A DNA stretch of 64,000 bases from Gymnothorax reevesii. Lineage: Eukaryota; Chordata; Actinopteri; Anguilliformes; Muraenidae. Positions 45,201-59,976 of the stretch are shown here, piece after piece. The stretch spans positions 72,645,501 to 72,709,500 of the forward strand of contig CM056574.1 in the NCBI GenBank assembly GCA_029721435.1, written 5' to 3'. The notes beneath the pieces are model-generated. The model was not told where the DNA came from, made no database searches, and saw nothing but the letters and a program-made list of their open reading frames with translations. Both the position numbers and the translations under genes were made by a program. Position 1 is the first letter of the stretch; each line of letters begins with the position of its first letter.

Positions 45201-45260
45201 AAAGAAGCGTGTTTCCATGAAAGTGCGTATAGCCACAGTTTCAGCGCTCTAGCGCGCGTC
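39252..45260. repeat. Right-arm satellite with 7- and 8-monomer blocks
   Basis: About 17 monomers between the element and the large tandem duplication. Markers recur in phase: CTCTACTCGC at about 41,034 and 43,844 (8 monomers), and GCGCGCGTCC with GATACGAGC at about 42,795 and 45,252 (7 monomers). The series near 41,100-42,770 parallels 32,490-34,186 on the far side of the element. At about 42,765-42,780 a paralogous monomer shows the uninterrupted target GAAAGTGCGTATAGCC. Confidence 0.82.
39429..39437. other. 9-bp insertion in the first monomer after the element
   Basis: AAGTAAAT is followed by GTCTTCAAT before ATCTTCACTTC; other monomers read AAGTAAATATCTTCAC. It looks like a small slippage duplication of the ATCTTCA region. 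I saw no other copy, so it helps to identify this monomer. Confidence 0.85.
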
Positions 45261-48200
45261 CTTACAGAGATACGAGCATATTCACTCCAATTCAGTAATA
45301 TAGTCACAATTCACTGAAGTTGTTCACTTTCCCACTGAGTAACACACAGAATGGACATTTCTGACAAGCAAATCTAAAAAAAAGAAAGTTTTTGAAAAAG
45401 TGCATATCTTCACTTCAGAAGCTTATATTCACTTCCAAATGGCCATAAAAGCCATTGGACCAAACGATACCATATACGCATTGCACTGTGATCTGAAGCT
45501 GTTCCCAGGCCAGAAACACGCTCAGATTCACGTTCTGAGCTTATAACCTCAAAGAAGCGTGTTTCCATGAAAGTGCGTATAGCCACAGTTTCAGCGCTCT
45601 AGCTCGCTTTCTTACAGACATAAACGCATATTCACTCCAATTCAGTCATATTGTCACAATTCACTCAAGTTTGTCACTTTCCCACTGGGTTACACACAGA
45701 ATGGACATTTTTGACAAGCAAAATTAAAAAAAAAGAAAGTTTTTGAAAAGTAAATATCTTCCCTTCAGAAGCTTATATTCACTTGAAATTGGCCATACAA
45801 GCACATTGGACCAATCGATACAATATATGCAATGCACTGTGATCTGAAGCTGTTCCCTGGCCAGAAGCCCGCACAGTTTCACATTCTGACCTTAAAACTT
45901 CAAAGAAGCGTGTTTTCATGAAAGCACGTATAGCCACAGTTTCAGCGCTCTAGCGCGCTTCCTTACAGAGATAAACGCATAATCACTCGAATTCAGTCAT
46001 ATAGTCACAATTCACTCAAGTTGTTCACTTTCCCACTGAGTAACACACAGAATGGACATTTCTGACAAGCAAATCTAAAAAAAAGAAAGTTTTTGAAAAA
46101 GTGCATATCTTCACTTCAGAAGCTTCTATTCACTTCCAAATGGCCATAAAAGCCATTGGACCAAACGATACCATATACGCATTGCACTGTGATCTGAAGC
46201 TGTTCCCAGGCCAGAAACACGCTCAGATTCACGTTCTGAGCTTAAAACCTCAAAGAAGCGTGTTTCCATGAAAGTGCGTATAGCCACAGTTTCAGCACTC
46301 TAGCTCGCAAACGCATATTCACTCCAATTCAGTCATATTGTCACAATTCACTCAAGTTTGTCACTTTCCCACTGGGTTACACACAGAAAGGACATTTTTG
46401 ACAAGAAAAAACTAAAAAAAAGAAAGTTTTTGAAAAAGTGCATATCTTCACTTCAGAAGCTTATATTCACTTCCAAATGGCCATACAAGGACATTGGAAC
46501 AAACGATACAATATATGCATTGCACTGTGTTCTGAAGCTGTTGCCAGGCCGGAAACACGCTCAGATTCACGTTCTGAGCTTAAAACCTCAAAGAAGCATG
46601 TTTTCATGAAAGTGCGTATAGCCACAGTTTCAGCGCTCTACTCGCTTTCTTACAGAGATAAACGCATATTCACTCCAATTCAGTCATATTGTCACATTCA
46701 CTCAAGTTTGTCACTTTCCCACTAAGTTACACACAGAAAGGACATTTTTGACAAGCAAAACTAAAAAAAAGAAAGTTTTTGAAAAGTACATATCTTCACT
46801 TCAGAAGCTTATATTCACTTCCAAAATTGGCCATACAAGCACATTGGACCAATCGATACAATATATGCAATGCACTGTGATCTGAAGCTGTTCCCTGGCC
46901 AGAAGCACGCACAGTTTCACATTCTGAACTTAAAACCTCAAAGAAGCGTGTTTTAATGAAAGCACGTATAGCCACAGTTTCAGCGCTCTAGCGCGCTTCC
47001 TTACAGAGATAAACGCATAATCACTCGAATTTAGTCATATAGTCACAATTCACTCAAGTTTGTCACTTTCCCACTGGGTTACACACAGAAAGGACATTTT
47101 TGACAAGCAAAATTTAAAAAAAGAAAGTTTTTGAAAAAGTACATATCTTCACTTCAGAAGCTTTTATTCACTTAAAATTGGCCATACAAGCACATTGGAC
47201 GAATCGATACAATATATGCAATGCACTGTGATCTGAAGCTGTTCCCAGGCCAGAAACACGCTCAGATTTACGTTCTGAGCTTAAAACCTCAAAGAAGCAT
47301 GTTTTCATGAAAGTGCGTATAGCCACAGTTTCAGCGCTCTAGCTCGCTTTCTTACAGAGATAAACGCATATTCACTCCAATTCAGTCATATTGTCACAAT
47401 TCACTCAAGTTTGTCACTTTCCCACTCAGTTAAACACAGAAAGGACATTTTTGACAAGAAAAAACTAAAAAAAAGAAAGTTTTTGAAAAAGTGCATATCT
47501 TCACTTCAGAAGCTTATATTCACTTCCAAATGGCCATACAAGCACATTGGACCAAACGATACCGTATATGCATTGCACTGTGATCTGAAGCTGCGGCCAG
47601 ACCGGAAACACGCTCAGATTCACGTTCTGAGCTTAAAACCTCAAAGAAGCATGTTTTCATGAAAGTGCGTATCGCCACAGTTTCAGCGCTCTTGCTCGCT
47701 TTCTTACAGAGATAAACGCATATTCACTCCAATTCAGTCATATTGTCACAATTCACTCAAGTTTGTCACTTTCCCACTGAGTTACACACAGAAAGGACAT
47801 TTTTGACAAGAAAAAACTAAAAAAAGAAAGTTTTTGAAAAAGTGCATATCTTCACTTCAGAAGCTTCTATTCACTTCCAATTGGCCATACAAGCACATTG
47901 GACGAAACGATACAATATATGCATTGCACTGTGATCTGAAGCTGATGCCAGGCCAGAAACACGCTCAGATTCACGTTCTGAGCTTAAAACCTCAAAGAAG
48001 CATGTTTTCATGAAAGTGCGTATCGCCACAGTTTCAGCGCTCTAGCTCGCTTTCTTACAGAGATAAACGCATATTCACTCCAATTCAGTCATATTGTCAC
48101 AATTCACTCAAGTTTGTCACTTTCCCACTAAGTTACACACAGAAAGGACATTTTTGACAAGAAAAAACTAAAAAAAAGAAAGTTTTTGAAAAAGTGCATA

Positions 48201-51200
48201 TCTTCACTTCAGAAGCTTATATTCACTTCCAAATGGCCATACAAGGACATTGGAACAAACGATACAATATATGCATTGCACTGTGATCTGAAGCTGTTGC
48301 CAGGCCAGAAACTCGCTCAGATTCACGTTCTGAGCTTAAAACCTCAAAGAAGCGTGTTTCCATGAAAGTGCGTATTGCCACAGTTTCAGCGCTCTAGCGC
48401 GCGTCCTTACAGAGATACGAGCATATTCACTCCAATTCAGTAATATAGTCACAATTCACTGAAGTTGTTCACTTTCCCACTGAGTAACACACAGAATGGA
48501 CATTTCTGACAAGCAAATCTAAAAAAAAGAAAGTTTTTGAAAAAGTGCATATCTTCACTTCAGAAGCTTATATTCACTTGAAATTGGCCATACAAGCACA
48601 TTGGACCAATCGATACAATATATGCAATGCACTGTGATCTGAAGCTGTTCCCTGGCCAGAAGCCCGCACAGTTTCACATTCTGACCTTAAAACTTCAAAG
48701 AAGCGTGTTTTCATGAAAGCACGTATAGCCACAGTTTCAGCGCTCTAGCGCGCTTCCTTACAGAGATAAACGCATAATCACTCGAATTCAGTCATATAGT
48801 CACAATTCACTCAAGTTGTTCACTTTCCCACTGAGTAACACACAGAATGGACATTTCTGACAAGCAAATCTAAAAAAAAGAAAGTTTTTGAAAAAGTGCA
48901 TATCTTCACTTCAGAAGCTTCTATTCACTTCCAAATGGCCATAAAAGCCATTGGACCAAACGATACCATATACGCATTGCACTGTGATCTGAAGCTGTTC
49001 CCAGGCCAGAAACACGCTCAGATTCACGTTCTGAGCTTAAAACCTCAAAGAAGCGTGTTTCCATGAAAGTGCGTATAGCCACAGTTTCAGCGCTCTAGCT
49101 CGCTTTCTTACAGAGATAAACGCATATTCACTCCAATTCAGTCATATTGTCACAATTCACTCAAGTTTGTCACTTTCCCACTAAGTTACACACAGAAAGG
49201 ACATTTTTGACAAGAAAAAACTAAAAAAAAGAAAGTTTTTGAAAAAGTGAATATCTTCACTTCAGAAGCTTATATTCACTTCCAAATGGCCATACAAGGA
49301 CATTGGAACAAACGATACAATATATGCATTGCACTGTGTTCTGAAGCTGTTGCCAGGCCGGAAACACGCTCAGATTCACGTTCTGAGCTTAAAACCTCAA
49401 AGAAGCATGTTTTCATGAAAGTGCGTATAGCCACAGTTTCAGCGCTCTACTCGCTTTCTTACAGAGATAAACGCATATTCACTCCAATTCAGTCATATTG
49501 TCACATTCACTCAAGTTTGTCACTTTCCCACTAAGTTACACACAGAAAGGACATTTTTGACAAGCAAAACTAAAAAAAAGAAAGTTTTTGAAAAATACAT
49601 ATCTTCACTTCAGAAGCTTATATTCACTTCCAAAATTGGCCATACAAGCACATTGGACCAATCGATACAATATATGCAATGCACTGTGATCTGAAGCTGT
49701 TCCCTGGCCAGAAGCACGCACAGTTTCACATTCTGAACTTAAAACCTCGAAGAAGCGTGTTTTAATGAAAGCACGTATAGCCACAGTTTCAGCGCTCTAG
49801 CGCGCTTCCTTACAGAGATAAACGCATAATCACTCGAATTCAGTCATATAGTCACAATTCACTCAAGTTGTTCACTTTCCCACTGAGTAACACACAGAAT
49901 GGACATTTCTGACAAGCAAATCTAAAAAAAAGAAAGTTTTTGAAAAAGTGCATATCTTCACTTCAGAAGCTTATATTCACTTCCAAATGGCCATAAAAGC
50001 CATTGGACCAAACGATACCATATACGCATAGCACTGTGATCTGAAGCTGTTCCCAGGCCAGAAACACGCTCAGATTCACGTTCTGAGCTTAAAACCTCAA
50101 AGAAGCATGTTTTCATGAAAGTGCGTATCGCCACAGTTTCAGCGCTCTTGCTCGCTTTCTTACAGAGATAAACGCATATTCACTCCAATTCAGTCATATT
50201 GTCACAATTCACTCAAGTTTGTCACTTTCCCACTAAGTTACACACAGAAAGGACACTTTTGACAAGAAAAAACTAAAAAAAAGAAAGTTTTTGAATAAGT
50301 GCATATCTTCACTTCAGAAGCTTATATTCACTTCCAAATGGCCATACAAGGACATTCGACCAAACGATACCATATACGCATTGCACTGTGATCTGAAGCT
50401 GTTGCCAGGCCGGAAACACGCTCAGATTCACGTCCTGAGCTTAAAACCTCAAAGAAGCATGTTTTCATGAAAGTGCGTATAGCCACAGTTTCAGCGCTCT
50501 AGCTCGCTTTCTTACAGAGATAAACGCATATTCACTCCAATTCAGTCATATTGTCACAATTCACTCAAGTTTGTCACTTTCTCACTAAGTTACACACAGA
50601 AAGGACATTTTTGACAAGCAAAACTAAAAAAAAGAAAGTTTTTGAAAAAGTACATATCTTCACTTCAGAAGCTTATATTCACTTAAAATTGGCCATACAA
50701 GCACATTGGACCAATCGATACAATATATGCAATGCACTGTGATCTGAAGCTGTTCCCTGGCCAGAAGCACGCACAGTTTCACATTCTGAGCTTAAAACCT
50801 CAAAGAAGCGTGTTTTCAGGAAAGCACGTATAGCGACAGTTTCAGCGCTCTAGCGCGCTTCCTTACAGAGATAGGAGCATATTCACTCCAATTCAGTAAT
50901 ATAGTCACAATTCACTGAAGTTGTTCACTTTCCCACTGAGTAACACACAGAATGGACATTTCTGACAAGCAAATCTAAAAAAAAAGAAAGTTTTTGAAAA
51001 AGTGCATATCTTCACTTCAGAAGCTTCTATTCACTTCCAAATGGCCATAAAAGCCATTGGACCAAACGATACCATATACGCATTGCACTGTGATCTGAAG
51101 CTGTTCCCAGGCCAGAAACACGCTCAGATTCACGTTCTGAGCTTAAAACCTCAAAGAAGCGTGTTTCCATGAAAGTGCGTATAGCCACAGTTTCAGCGCT

Positions 51201-52618
51201 CTAGCTCGCTTTCTTACAGAGATAAACGCATATTCACTCCAATTCAGTCATATTGTCACAATTCACTCAAGTTTGTCACTTTCCCACTAAGTTACACACA
51301 GAAAGGACATTTTTGACAAGAAAAAACTAAAAAAAAGAAAGTTTTTGAAAAAGTGCATATCTTCACTTCAGAAGCTTATATTCACTTCCCAATGGCCATA
51401 CATGGACATTGGAACAAACGATACAATATATGCATTGCACTGTGATCTGAAGCTGTTGCCAGGCCGGAAACACGCTCAGATTCACGTTCTGAGCTTAAAA
51501 CCTCAAAGAAGCATGTTTTCATGAAAGTGCGTATAGCCACAGTTTCAGCGCTCTACTCGCATTCTTACAGAGATAAACGCATATTCACTCCAATTCAGTC
51601 ATATTGTCACATTCACTCAAGTTTGTCACTTTCCCACTAAGTTACACACAGAAAGGACATTTTTGACAAGCAAAACTAAAAAAAAGAAAGTTTTTGAAAA
51701 GTACATATCTTCACTTCAGAAGCTTACATTCACTTCCAAAATTGGCCATACAAGCACATTGGACCAATCGATACAATATATGCAATGCACTGTGATCTGA
51801 AGCTGTTCCCTGGCCAGAAGCAAGCACAGTTTCACATTCTGAGCTTAAAACCTCAAAGAAGCGTGTTTTAATGAAAGCACGTATAGCCACAGTTTCAGCG
51901 CTCTAGCGCGCTTCCTTTCAGAGATAAACGCATAATCACTCGAATTTAGTCATATAGTCACAATTCACTCAAGTTTGTCACTTTCCCACTGGGTTACACA
52001 CAGAAAGGACATTTTTGACAAGCAAAATTAAAAAAAAAGAAAGTTTTTGAAAAAGTACATATCTTCACTTCAGAAGCTTATATTCACTTAAAATTGGCCA
52101 TACAAGCACATTGGACGAATCAATACAATATATGCAATGCACTGTGATCTGAAGCTGTTCCCAGGCCAGAAACACGCTCAGATTCACGTTCTGAGCTTAA
52201 AACCTCAAAGAAGCATGTTTTCATGAAAGTGCGTATAGCCACAGTTTCAGCGCTCTAGCTCGCTTTCTTACAGAGATAAACGCATATTCAATCCAATTCA
52301 GTCATATTGTCACAATTCACTCAAGTTTGTCACTTTCCCACTAAGTTACACACAGAAAGGACATTTTTGACAAGAAAAAACTAAAAAAAAGAAAGTTTTT
52401 GAAAAAGTGCATATCTTCACTTCAGAAGCTTCTATTCACTTCCAATTGGCCATACAAGCACATTGGAACAAACGATACAATATATGCATTGCACTGTGAT
52501 CTGAAGCTGTTGCCAGGCCAGAAACTCGCTCAGATTCACGTTCTGAGCTTAAAACCTCAAAGAAGCATGTTTTCATGAAAGTGCGTATCGCCACAGTTTC
52601 AGCGCTCTTGCTCGCTTT
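45261..52618. repeat. 21-monomer tandem unit, copy 1 (7,358 bp)
   Basis: This unit is followed immediately by a second copy at a constant offset of 7,358 bp. The copies share rare variants such as the 14-bp deletion at 46,308/46,309, GCGACAG near 50,833 and CTCGCATTC near 51,555. By eye I found two differences between copies (A at 47,354 against G at 54,712; A at 49,250 against C at 56,608); this was not a full alignment. Breakpoints share the 12 bases CTTACAGAGATA. Confidence 0.93.
46302..46316. other. 14-bp deletion marker (also at 53,666/53,667)
   Basis: TAGCTCGCAAACGC replaces the usual AGCTCGC followed by TTTCTTACAGAGAT and AAACGC. The same lesion is at 53,666/53,667 in the second 7,358-bp copy and nowhere else that I noticed, so it predates that duplication. 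Confidence 0.88.
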
Positions 52619-55600
52619 CTTACAGAGATACGAGCATATTCACTCCAATTCAGTAATATAGTCACAATTCACTGAAGTTGTTCACTTTCCCACTGAGTAA
52701 CACACAGAATGGACATTTCTGACAAGCAAATCTAAAAAAAAGAAAGTTTTTGAAAAAGTGCATATCTTCACTTCAGAAGCTTATATTCACTTCCAAATGG
52801 CCATAAAAGCCATTGGACCAAACGATACCATATACGCATTGCACTGTGATCTGAAGCTGTTCCCAGGCCAGAAACACGCTCAGATTCACGTTCTGAGCTT
52901 ATAACCTCAAAGAAGCGTGTTTCCATGAAAGTGCGTATAGCCACAGTTTCAGCGCTCTAGCTCGCTTTCTTACAGACATAAACGCATATTCACTCCAATT
53001 CAGTCATATTGTCACAATTCACTCAAGTTTGTCACTTTCCCACTGGGTTACACACAGAATGGACATTTTTGACAAGCAAAATTAAAAAAAAAGAAAGTTT
53101 TTGAAAAGTAAATATCTTCCCTTCAGAAGCTTATATTCACTTGAAATTGGCCATACAAGCACATTGGACCAATCGATACAATATATGCAATGCACTGTGA
53201 TCTGAAGCTGTTCCCTGGCCAGAAGCCCGCACAGTTTCACATTCTGACCTTAAAACTTCAAAGAAGCGTGTTTTCATGAAAGCACGTATAGCCACAGTTT
53301 CAGCGCTCTAGCGCGCTTCCTTACAGAGATAAACGCATAATCACTCGAATTCAGTCATATAGTCACAATTCACTCAAGTTGTTCACTTTCCCACTGAGTA
53401 ACACACAGAATGGACATTTCTGACAAGCAAATCTAAAAAAAAGAAAGTTTTTGAAAAAGTGCATATCTTCACTTCAGAAGCTTCTATTCACTTCCAAATG
53501 GCCATAAAAGCCATTGGACCAAACGATACCATATACGCATTGCACTGTGATCTGAAGCTGTTCCCAGGCCAGAAACACGCTCAGATTCACGTTCTGAGCT
53601 TAAAACCTCAAAGAAGCGTGTTTCCATGAAAGTGCGTATAGCCACAGTTTCAGCACTCTAGCTCGCAAACGCATATTCACTCCAATTCAGTCATATTGTC
53701 ACAATTCACTCAAGTTTGTCACTTTCCCACTGGGTTACACACAGAAAGGACATTTTTGACAAGAAAAAACTAAAAAAAAGAAAGTTTTTGAAAAAGTGCA
53801 TATCTTCACTTCAGAAGCTTATATTCACTTCCAAATGGCCATACAAGGACATTGGAACAAACGATACAATATATGCATTGCACTGTGTTCTGAAGCTGTT
53901 GCCAGGCCGGAAACACGCTCAGATTCACGTTCTGAGCTTAAAACCTCAAAGAAGCATGTTTTCATGAAAGTGCGTATAGCCACAGTTTCAGCGCTCTACT
54001 CGCTTTCTTACAGAGATAAACGCATATTCACTCCAATTCAGTCATATTGTCACATTCACTCAAGTTTGTCACTTTCCCACTAAGTTACACACAGAAAGGA
54101 CATTTTTGACAAGCAAAACTAAAAAAAAGAAAGTTTTTGAAAAGTACATATCTTCACTTCAGAAGCTTATATTCACTTCCAAAATTGGCCATACAAGCAC
54201 ATTGGACCAATCGATACAATATATGCAATGCACTGTGATCTGAAGCTGTTCCCTGGCCAGAAGCACGCACAGTTTCACATTCTGAACTTAAAACCTCAAA
54301 GAAGCGTGTTTTAATGAAAGCACGTATAGCCACAGTTTCAGCGCTCTAGCGCGCTTCCTTACAGAGATAAACGCATAATCACTCGAATTTAGTCATATAG
54401 TCACAATTCACTCAAGTTTGTCACTTTCCCACTGGGTTACACACAGAAAGGACATTTTTGACAAGCAAAATTTAAAAAAAGAAAGTTTTTGAAAAAGTAC
54501 ATATCTTCACTTCAGAAGCTTTTATTCACTTAAAATTGGCCATACAAGCACATTGGACGAATCGATACAATATATGCAATGCACTGTGATCTGAAGCTGT
54601 TCCCAGGCCAGAAACACGCTCAGATTTACGTTCTGAGCTTAAAACCTCAAAGAAGCATGTTTTCATGAAAGTGCGTATAGCCACAGTTTCAGCGCTCTAG
54701 CTCGCTTTCTTGCAGAGATAAACGCATATTCACTCCAATTCAGTCATATTGTCACAATTCACTCAAGTTTGTCACTTTCCCACTCAGTTAAACACAGAAA
54801 GGACATTTTTGACAAGAAAAAACTAAAAAAAAGAAAGTTTTTGAAAAAGTGCATATCTTCACTTCAGAAGCTTATATTCACTTCCAAATGGCCATACAAG
54901 CACATTGGACCAAACGATACCGTATATGCATTGCACTGTGATCTGAAGCTGCGGCCAGACCGGAAACACGCTCAGATTCACGTTCTGAGCTTAAAACCTC
55001 AAAGAAGCATGTTTTCATGAAAGTGCGTATCGCCACAGTTTCAGCGCTCTTGCTCGCTTTCTTACAGAGATAAACGCATATTCACTCCAATTCAGTCATA
55101 TTGTCACAATTCACTCAAGTTTGTCACTTTCCCACTGAGTTACACACAGAAAGGACATTTTTGACAAGAAAAAACTAAAAAAAGAAAGTTTTTGAAAAAG
55201 TGCATATCTTCACTTCAGAAGCTTCTATTCACTTCCAATTGGCCATACAAGCACATTGGACGAAACGATACAATATATGCATTGCACTGTGATCTGAAGC
55301 TGATGCCAGGCCAGAAACACGCTCAGATTCACGTTCTGAGCTTAAAACCTCAAAGAAGCATGTTTTCATGAAAGTGCGTATCGCCACAGTTTCAGCGCTC
55401 TAGCTCGCTTTCTTACAGAGATAAACGCATATTCACTCCAATTCAGTCATATTGTCACAATTCACTCAAGTTTGTCACTTTCCCACTAAGTTACACACAG
55501 AAAGGACATTTTTGACAAGAAAAAACTAAAAAAAAGAAAGTTTTTGAAAAAGTGCATATCTTCACTTCAGAAGCTTATATTCACTTCCAAATGGCCATAC

Positions 55601-58600
55601 AAGGACATTGGAACAAACGATACAATATATGCATTGCACTGTGATCTGAAGCTGTTGCCAGGCCAGAAACTCGCTCAGATTCACGTTCTGAGCTTAAAAC
55701 CTCAAAGAAGCGTGTTTCCATGAAAGTGCGTATTGCCACAGTTTCAGCGCTCTAGCGCGCGTCCTTACAGAGATACGAGCATATTCACTCCAATTCAGTA
55801 ATATAGTCACAATTCACTGAAGTTGTTCACTTTCCCACTGAGTAACACACAGAATGGACATTTCTGACAAGCAAATCTAAAAAAAAGAAAGTTTTTGAAA
55901 AAGTGCATATCTTCACTTCAGAAGCTTATATTCACTTGAAATTGGCCATACAAGCACATTGGACCAATCGATACAATATATGCAATGCACTGTGATCTGA
56001 AGCTGTTCCCTGGCCAGAAGCCCGCACAGTTTCACATTCTGACCTTAAAACTTCAAAGAAGCGTGTTTTCATGAAAGCACGTATAGCCACAGTTTCAGCG
56101 CTCTAGCGCGCTTCCTTACAGAGATAAACGCATAATCACTCGAATTCAGTCATATAGTCACAATTCACTCAAGTTGTTCACTTTCCCACTGAGTAACACA
56201 CAGAATGGACATTTCTGACAAGCAAATCTAAAAAAAAGAAAGTTTTTGAAAAAGTGCATATCTTCACTTCAGAAGCTTCTATTCACTTCCAAATGGCCAT
56301 AAAAGCCATTGGACCAAACGATACCATATACGCATTGCACTGTGATCTGAAGCTGTTCCCAGGCCAGAAACACGCTCAGATTCACGTTCTGAGCTTAAAA
56401 CCTCAAAGAAGCGTGTTTCCATGAAAGTGCGTATAGCCACAGTTTCAGCGCTCTAGCTCGCTTTCTTACAGAGATAAACGCATATTCACTCCAATTCAGT
56501 CATATTGTCACAATTCACTCAAGTTTGTCACTTTCCCACTAAGTTACACACAGAAAGGACATTTTTGACAAGAAAAAACTAAAAAAAAGAAAGTTTTTGA
56601 AAAAGTGCATATCTTCACTTCAGAAGCTTATATTCACTTCCAAATGGCCATACAAGGACATTGGAACAAACGATACAATATATGCATTGCACTGTGTTCT
56701 GAAGCTGTTGCCAGGCCGGAAACACGCTCAGATTCACGTTCTGAGCTTAAAACCTCAAAGAAGCATGTTTTCATGAAAGTGCGTATAGCCACAGTTTCAG
56801 CGCTCTACTCGCTTTCTTACAGAGATAAACGCATATTCACTCCAATTCAGTCATATTGTCACATTCACTCAAGTTTGTCACTTTCCCACTAAGTTACACA
56901 CAGAAAGGACATTTTTGACAAGCAAAACTAAAAAAAAGAAAGTTTTTGAAAAATACATATCTTCACTTCAGAAGCTTATATTCACTTCCAAAATTGGCCA
57001 TACAAGCACATTGGACCAATCGATACAATATATGCAATGCACTGTGATCTGAAGCTGTTCCCTGGCCAGAAGCACGCACAGTTTCACATTCTGAACTTAA
57101 AACCTCGAAGAAGCGTGTTTTAATGAAAGCACGTATAGCCACAGTTTCAGCGCTCTAGCGCGCTTCCTTACAGAGATAAACGCATAATCACTCGAATTCA
57201 GTCATATAGTCACAATTCACTCAAGTTGTTCACTTTCCCACTGAGTAACACACAGAATGGACATTTCTGACAAGCAAATCTAAAAAAAAGAAAGTTTTTG
57301 AAAAAGTGCATATCTTCACTTCAGAAGCTTATATTCACTTCCAAATGGCCATAAAAGCCATTGGACCAAACGATACCATATACGCATAGCACTGTGATCT
57401 GAAGCTGTTCCCAGGCCAGAAACACGCTCAGATTCACGTTCTGAGCTTAAAACCTCAAAGAAGCATGTTTTCATGAAAGTGCGTATCGCCACAGTTTCAG
57501 CGCTCTTGCTCGCTTTCTTACAGAGATAAACGCATATTCACTCCAATTCAGTCATATTGTCACAATTCACTCAAGTTTGTCACTTTCCCACTAAGTTACA
57601 CACAGAAAGGACACTTTTGACAAGAAAAAACTAAAAAAAAGAAAGTTTTTGAATAAGTGCATATCTTCACTTCAGAAGCTTATATTCACTTCCAAATGGC
57701 CATACAAGGACATTCGACCAAACGATACCATATACGCATTGCACTGTGATCTGAAGCTGTTGCCAGGCCGGAAACACGCTCAGATTCACGTCCTGAGCTT
57801 AAAACCTCAAAGAAGCATGTTTTCATGAAAGTGCGTATAGCCACAGTTTCAGCGCTCTAGCTCGCTTTCTTACAGAGATAAACGCATATTCACTCCAATT
57901 CAGTCATATTGTCACAATTCACTCAAGTTTGTCACTTTCTCACTAAGTTACACACAGAAAGGACATTTTTGACAAGCAAAACTAAAAAAAAGAAAGTTTT
58001 TGAAAAAGTACATATCTTCACTTCAGAAGCTTATATTCACTTAAAATTGGCCATACAAGCACATTGGACCAATCGATACAATATATGCAATGCACTGTGA
58101 TCTGAAGCTGTTCCCTGGCCAGAAGCACGCACAGTTTCACATTCTGAGCTTAAAACCTCAAAGAAGCGTGTTTTCAGGAAAGCACGTATAGCGACAGTTT
58201 CAGCGCTCTAGCGCGCTTCCTTACAGAGATAGGAGCATATTCACTCCAATTCAGTAATATAGTCACAATTCACTGAAGTTGTTCACTTTCCCACTGAGTA
58301 ACACACAGAATGGACATTTCTGACAAGCAAATCTAAAAAAAAAGAAAGTTTTTGAAAAAGTGCATATCTTCACTTCAGAAGCTTCTATTCACTTCCAAAT
58401 GGCCATAAAAGCCATTGGACCAAACGATACCATATACGCATTGCACTGTGATCTGAAGCTGTTCCCAGGCCAGAAACACGCTCAGATTCACGTTCTGAGC
58501 TTAAAACCTCAAAGAAGCGTGTTTCCATGAAAGTGCGTATAGCCACAGTTTCAGCGCTCTAGCTCGCTTTCTTACAGAGATAAACGCATATTCACTCCAA

Positions 58601-59976
58601 TTCAGTCATATTGTCACAATTCACTCAAGTTTGTCACTTTCCCACTAAGTTACACACAGAAAGGACATTTTTGACAAGAAAAAACTAAAAAAAAGAAAGT
58701 TTTTGAAAAAGTGCATATCTTCACTTCAGAAGCTTATATTCACTTCCCAATGGCCATACATGGACATTGGAACAAACGATACAATATATGCATTGCACTG
58801 TGATCTGAAGCTGTTGCCAGGCCGGAAACACGCTCAGATTCACGTTCTGAGCTTAAAACCTCAAAGAAGCATGTTTTCATGAAAGTGCGTATAGCCACAG
58901 TTTCAGCGCTCTACTCGCATTCTTACAGAGATAAACGCATATTCACTCCAATTCAGTCATATTGTCACATTCACTCAAGTTTGTCACTTTCCCACTAAGT
59001 TACACACAGAAAGGACATTTTTGACAAGCAAAACTAAAAAAAAGAAAGTTTTTGAAAAGTACATATCTTCACTTCAGAAGCTTACATTCACTTCCAAAAT
59101 TGGCCATACAAGCACATTGGACCAATCGATACAATATATGCAATGCACTGTGATCTGAAGCTGTTCCCTGGCCAGAAGCAAGCACAGTTTCACATTCTGA
59201 GCTTAAAACCTCAAAGAAGCGTGTTTTAATGAAAGCACGTATAGCCACAGTTTCAGCGCTCTAGCGCGCTTCCTTTCAGAGATAAACGCATAATCACTCG
59301 AATTTAGTCATATAGTCACAATTCACTCAAGTTTGTCACTTTCCCACTGGGTTACACACAGAAAGGACATTTTTGACAAGCAAAATTAAAAAAAAAGAAA
59401 GTTTTTGAAAAAGTACATATCTTCACTTCAGAAGCTTATATTCACTTAAAATTGGCCATACAAGCACATTGGACGAATCAATACAATATATGCAATGCAC
59501 TGTGATCTGAAGCTGTTCCCAGGCCAGAAACACGCTCAGATTCACGTTCTGAGCTTAAAACCTCAAAGAAGCATGTTTTCATGAAAGTGCGTATAGCCAC
59601 AGTTTCAGCGCTCTAGCTCGCTTTCTTACAGAGATAAACGCATATTCAATCCAATTCAGTCATATTGTCACAATTCACTCAAGTTTGTCACTTTCCCACT
59701 AAGTTACACACAGAAAGGACATTTTTGACAAGAAAAAACTAAAAAAAAGAAAGTTTTTGAAAAAGTGCATATCTTCACTTCAGAAGCTTCTATTCACTTC
59801 CAATTGGCCATACAAGCACATTGGAACAAACGATACAATATATGCATTGCACTGTGATCTGAAGCTGTTGCCAGGCCAGAAACTCGCTCAGATTCACGTT
59901 CTGAGCTTAAAACCTCAAAGAAGCATGTTTTCATGAAAGTGCGTATCGCCACAGTTTCAGCGCTCTTGCTCGCTTT
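52619..59976. repeat. 21-monomer tandem unit, copy 2 (7,358 bp)
   Basis: This is the second copy. The junction at 52,619-52,630 is visible: to the left the monomer reads GCTCTTGCTCGCTTT, while to the right it continues GATACGAGC, a combination otherwise belonging to different monomers. The same 12 bases recur at 59,977-59,988, after which the sequence reads AACGCATATTC. In-register unequal crossover within one monomer explains the structure. Confidence 0.93.
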
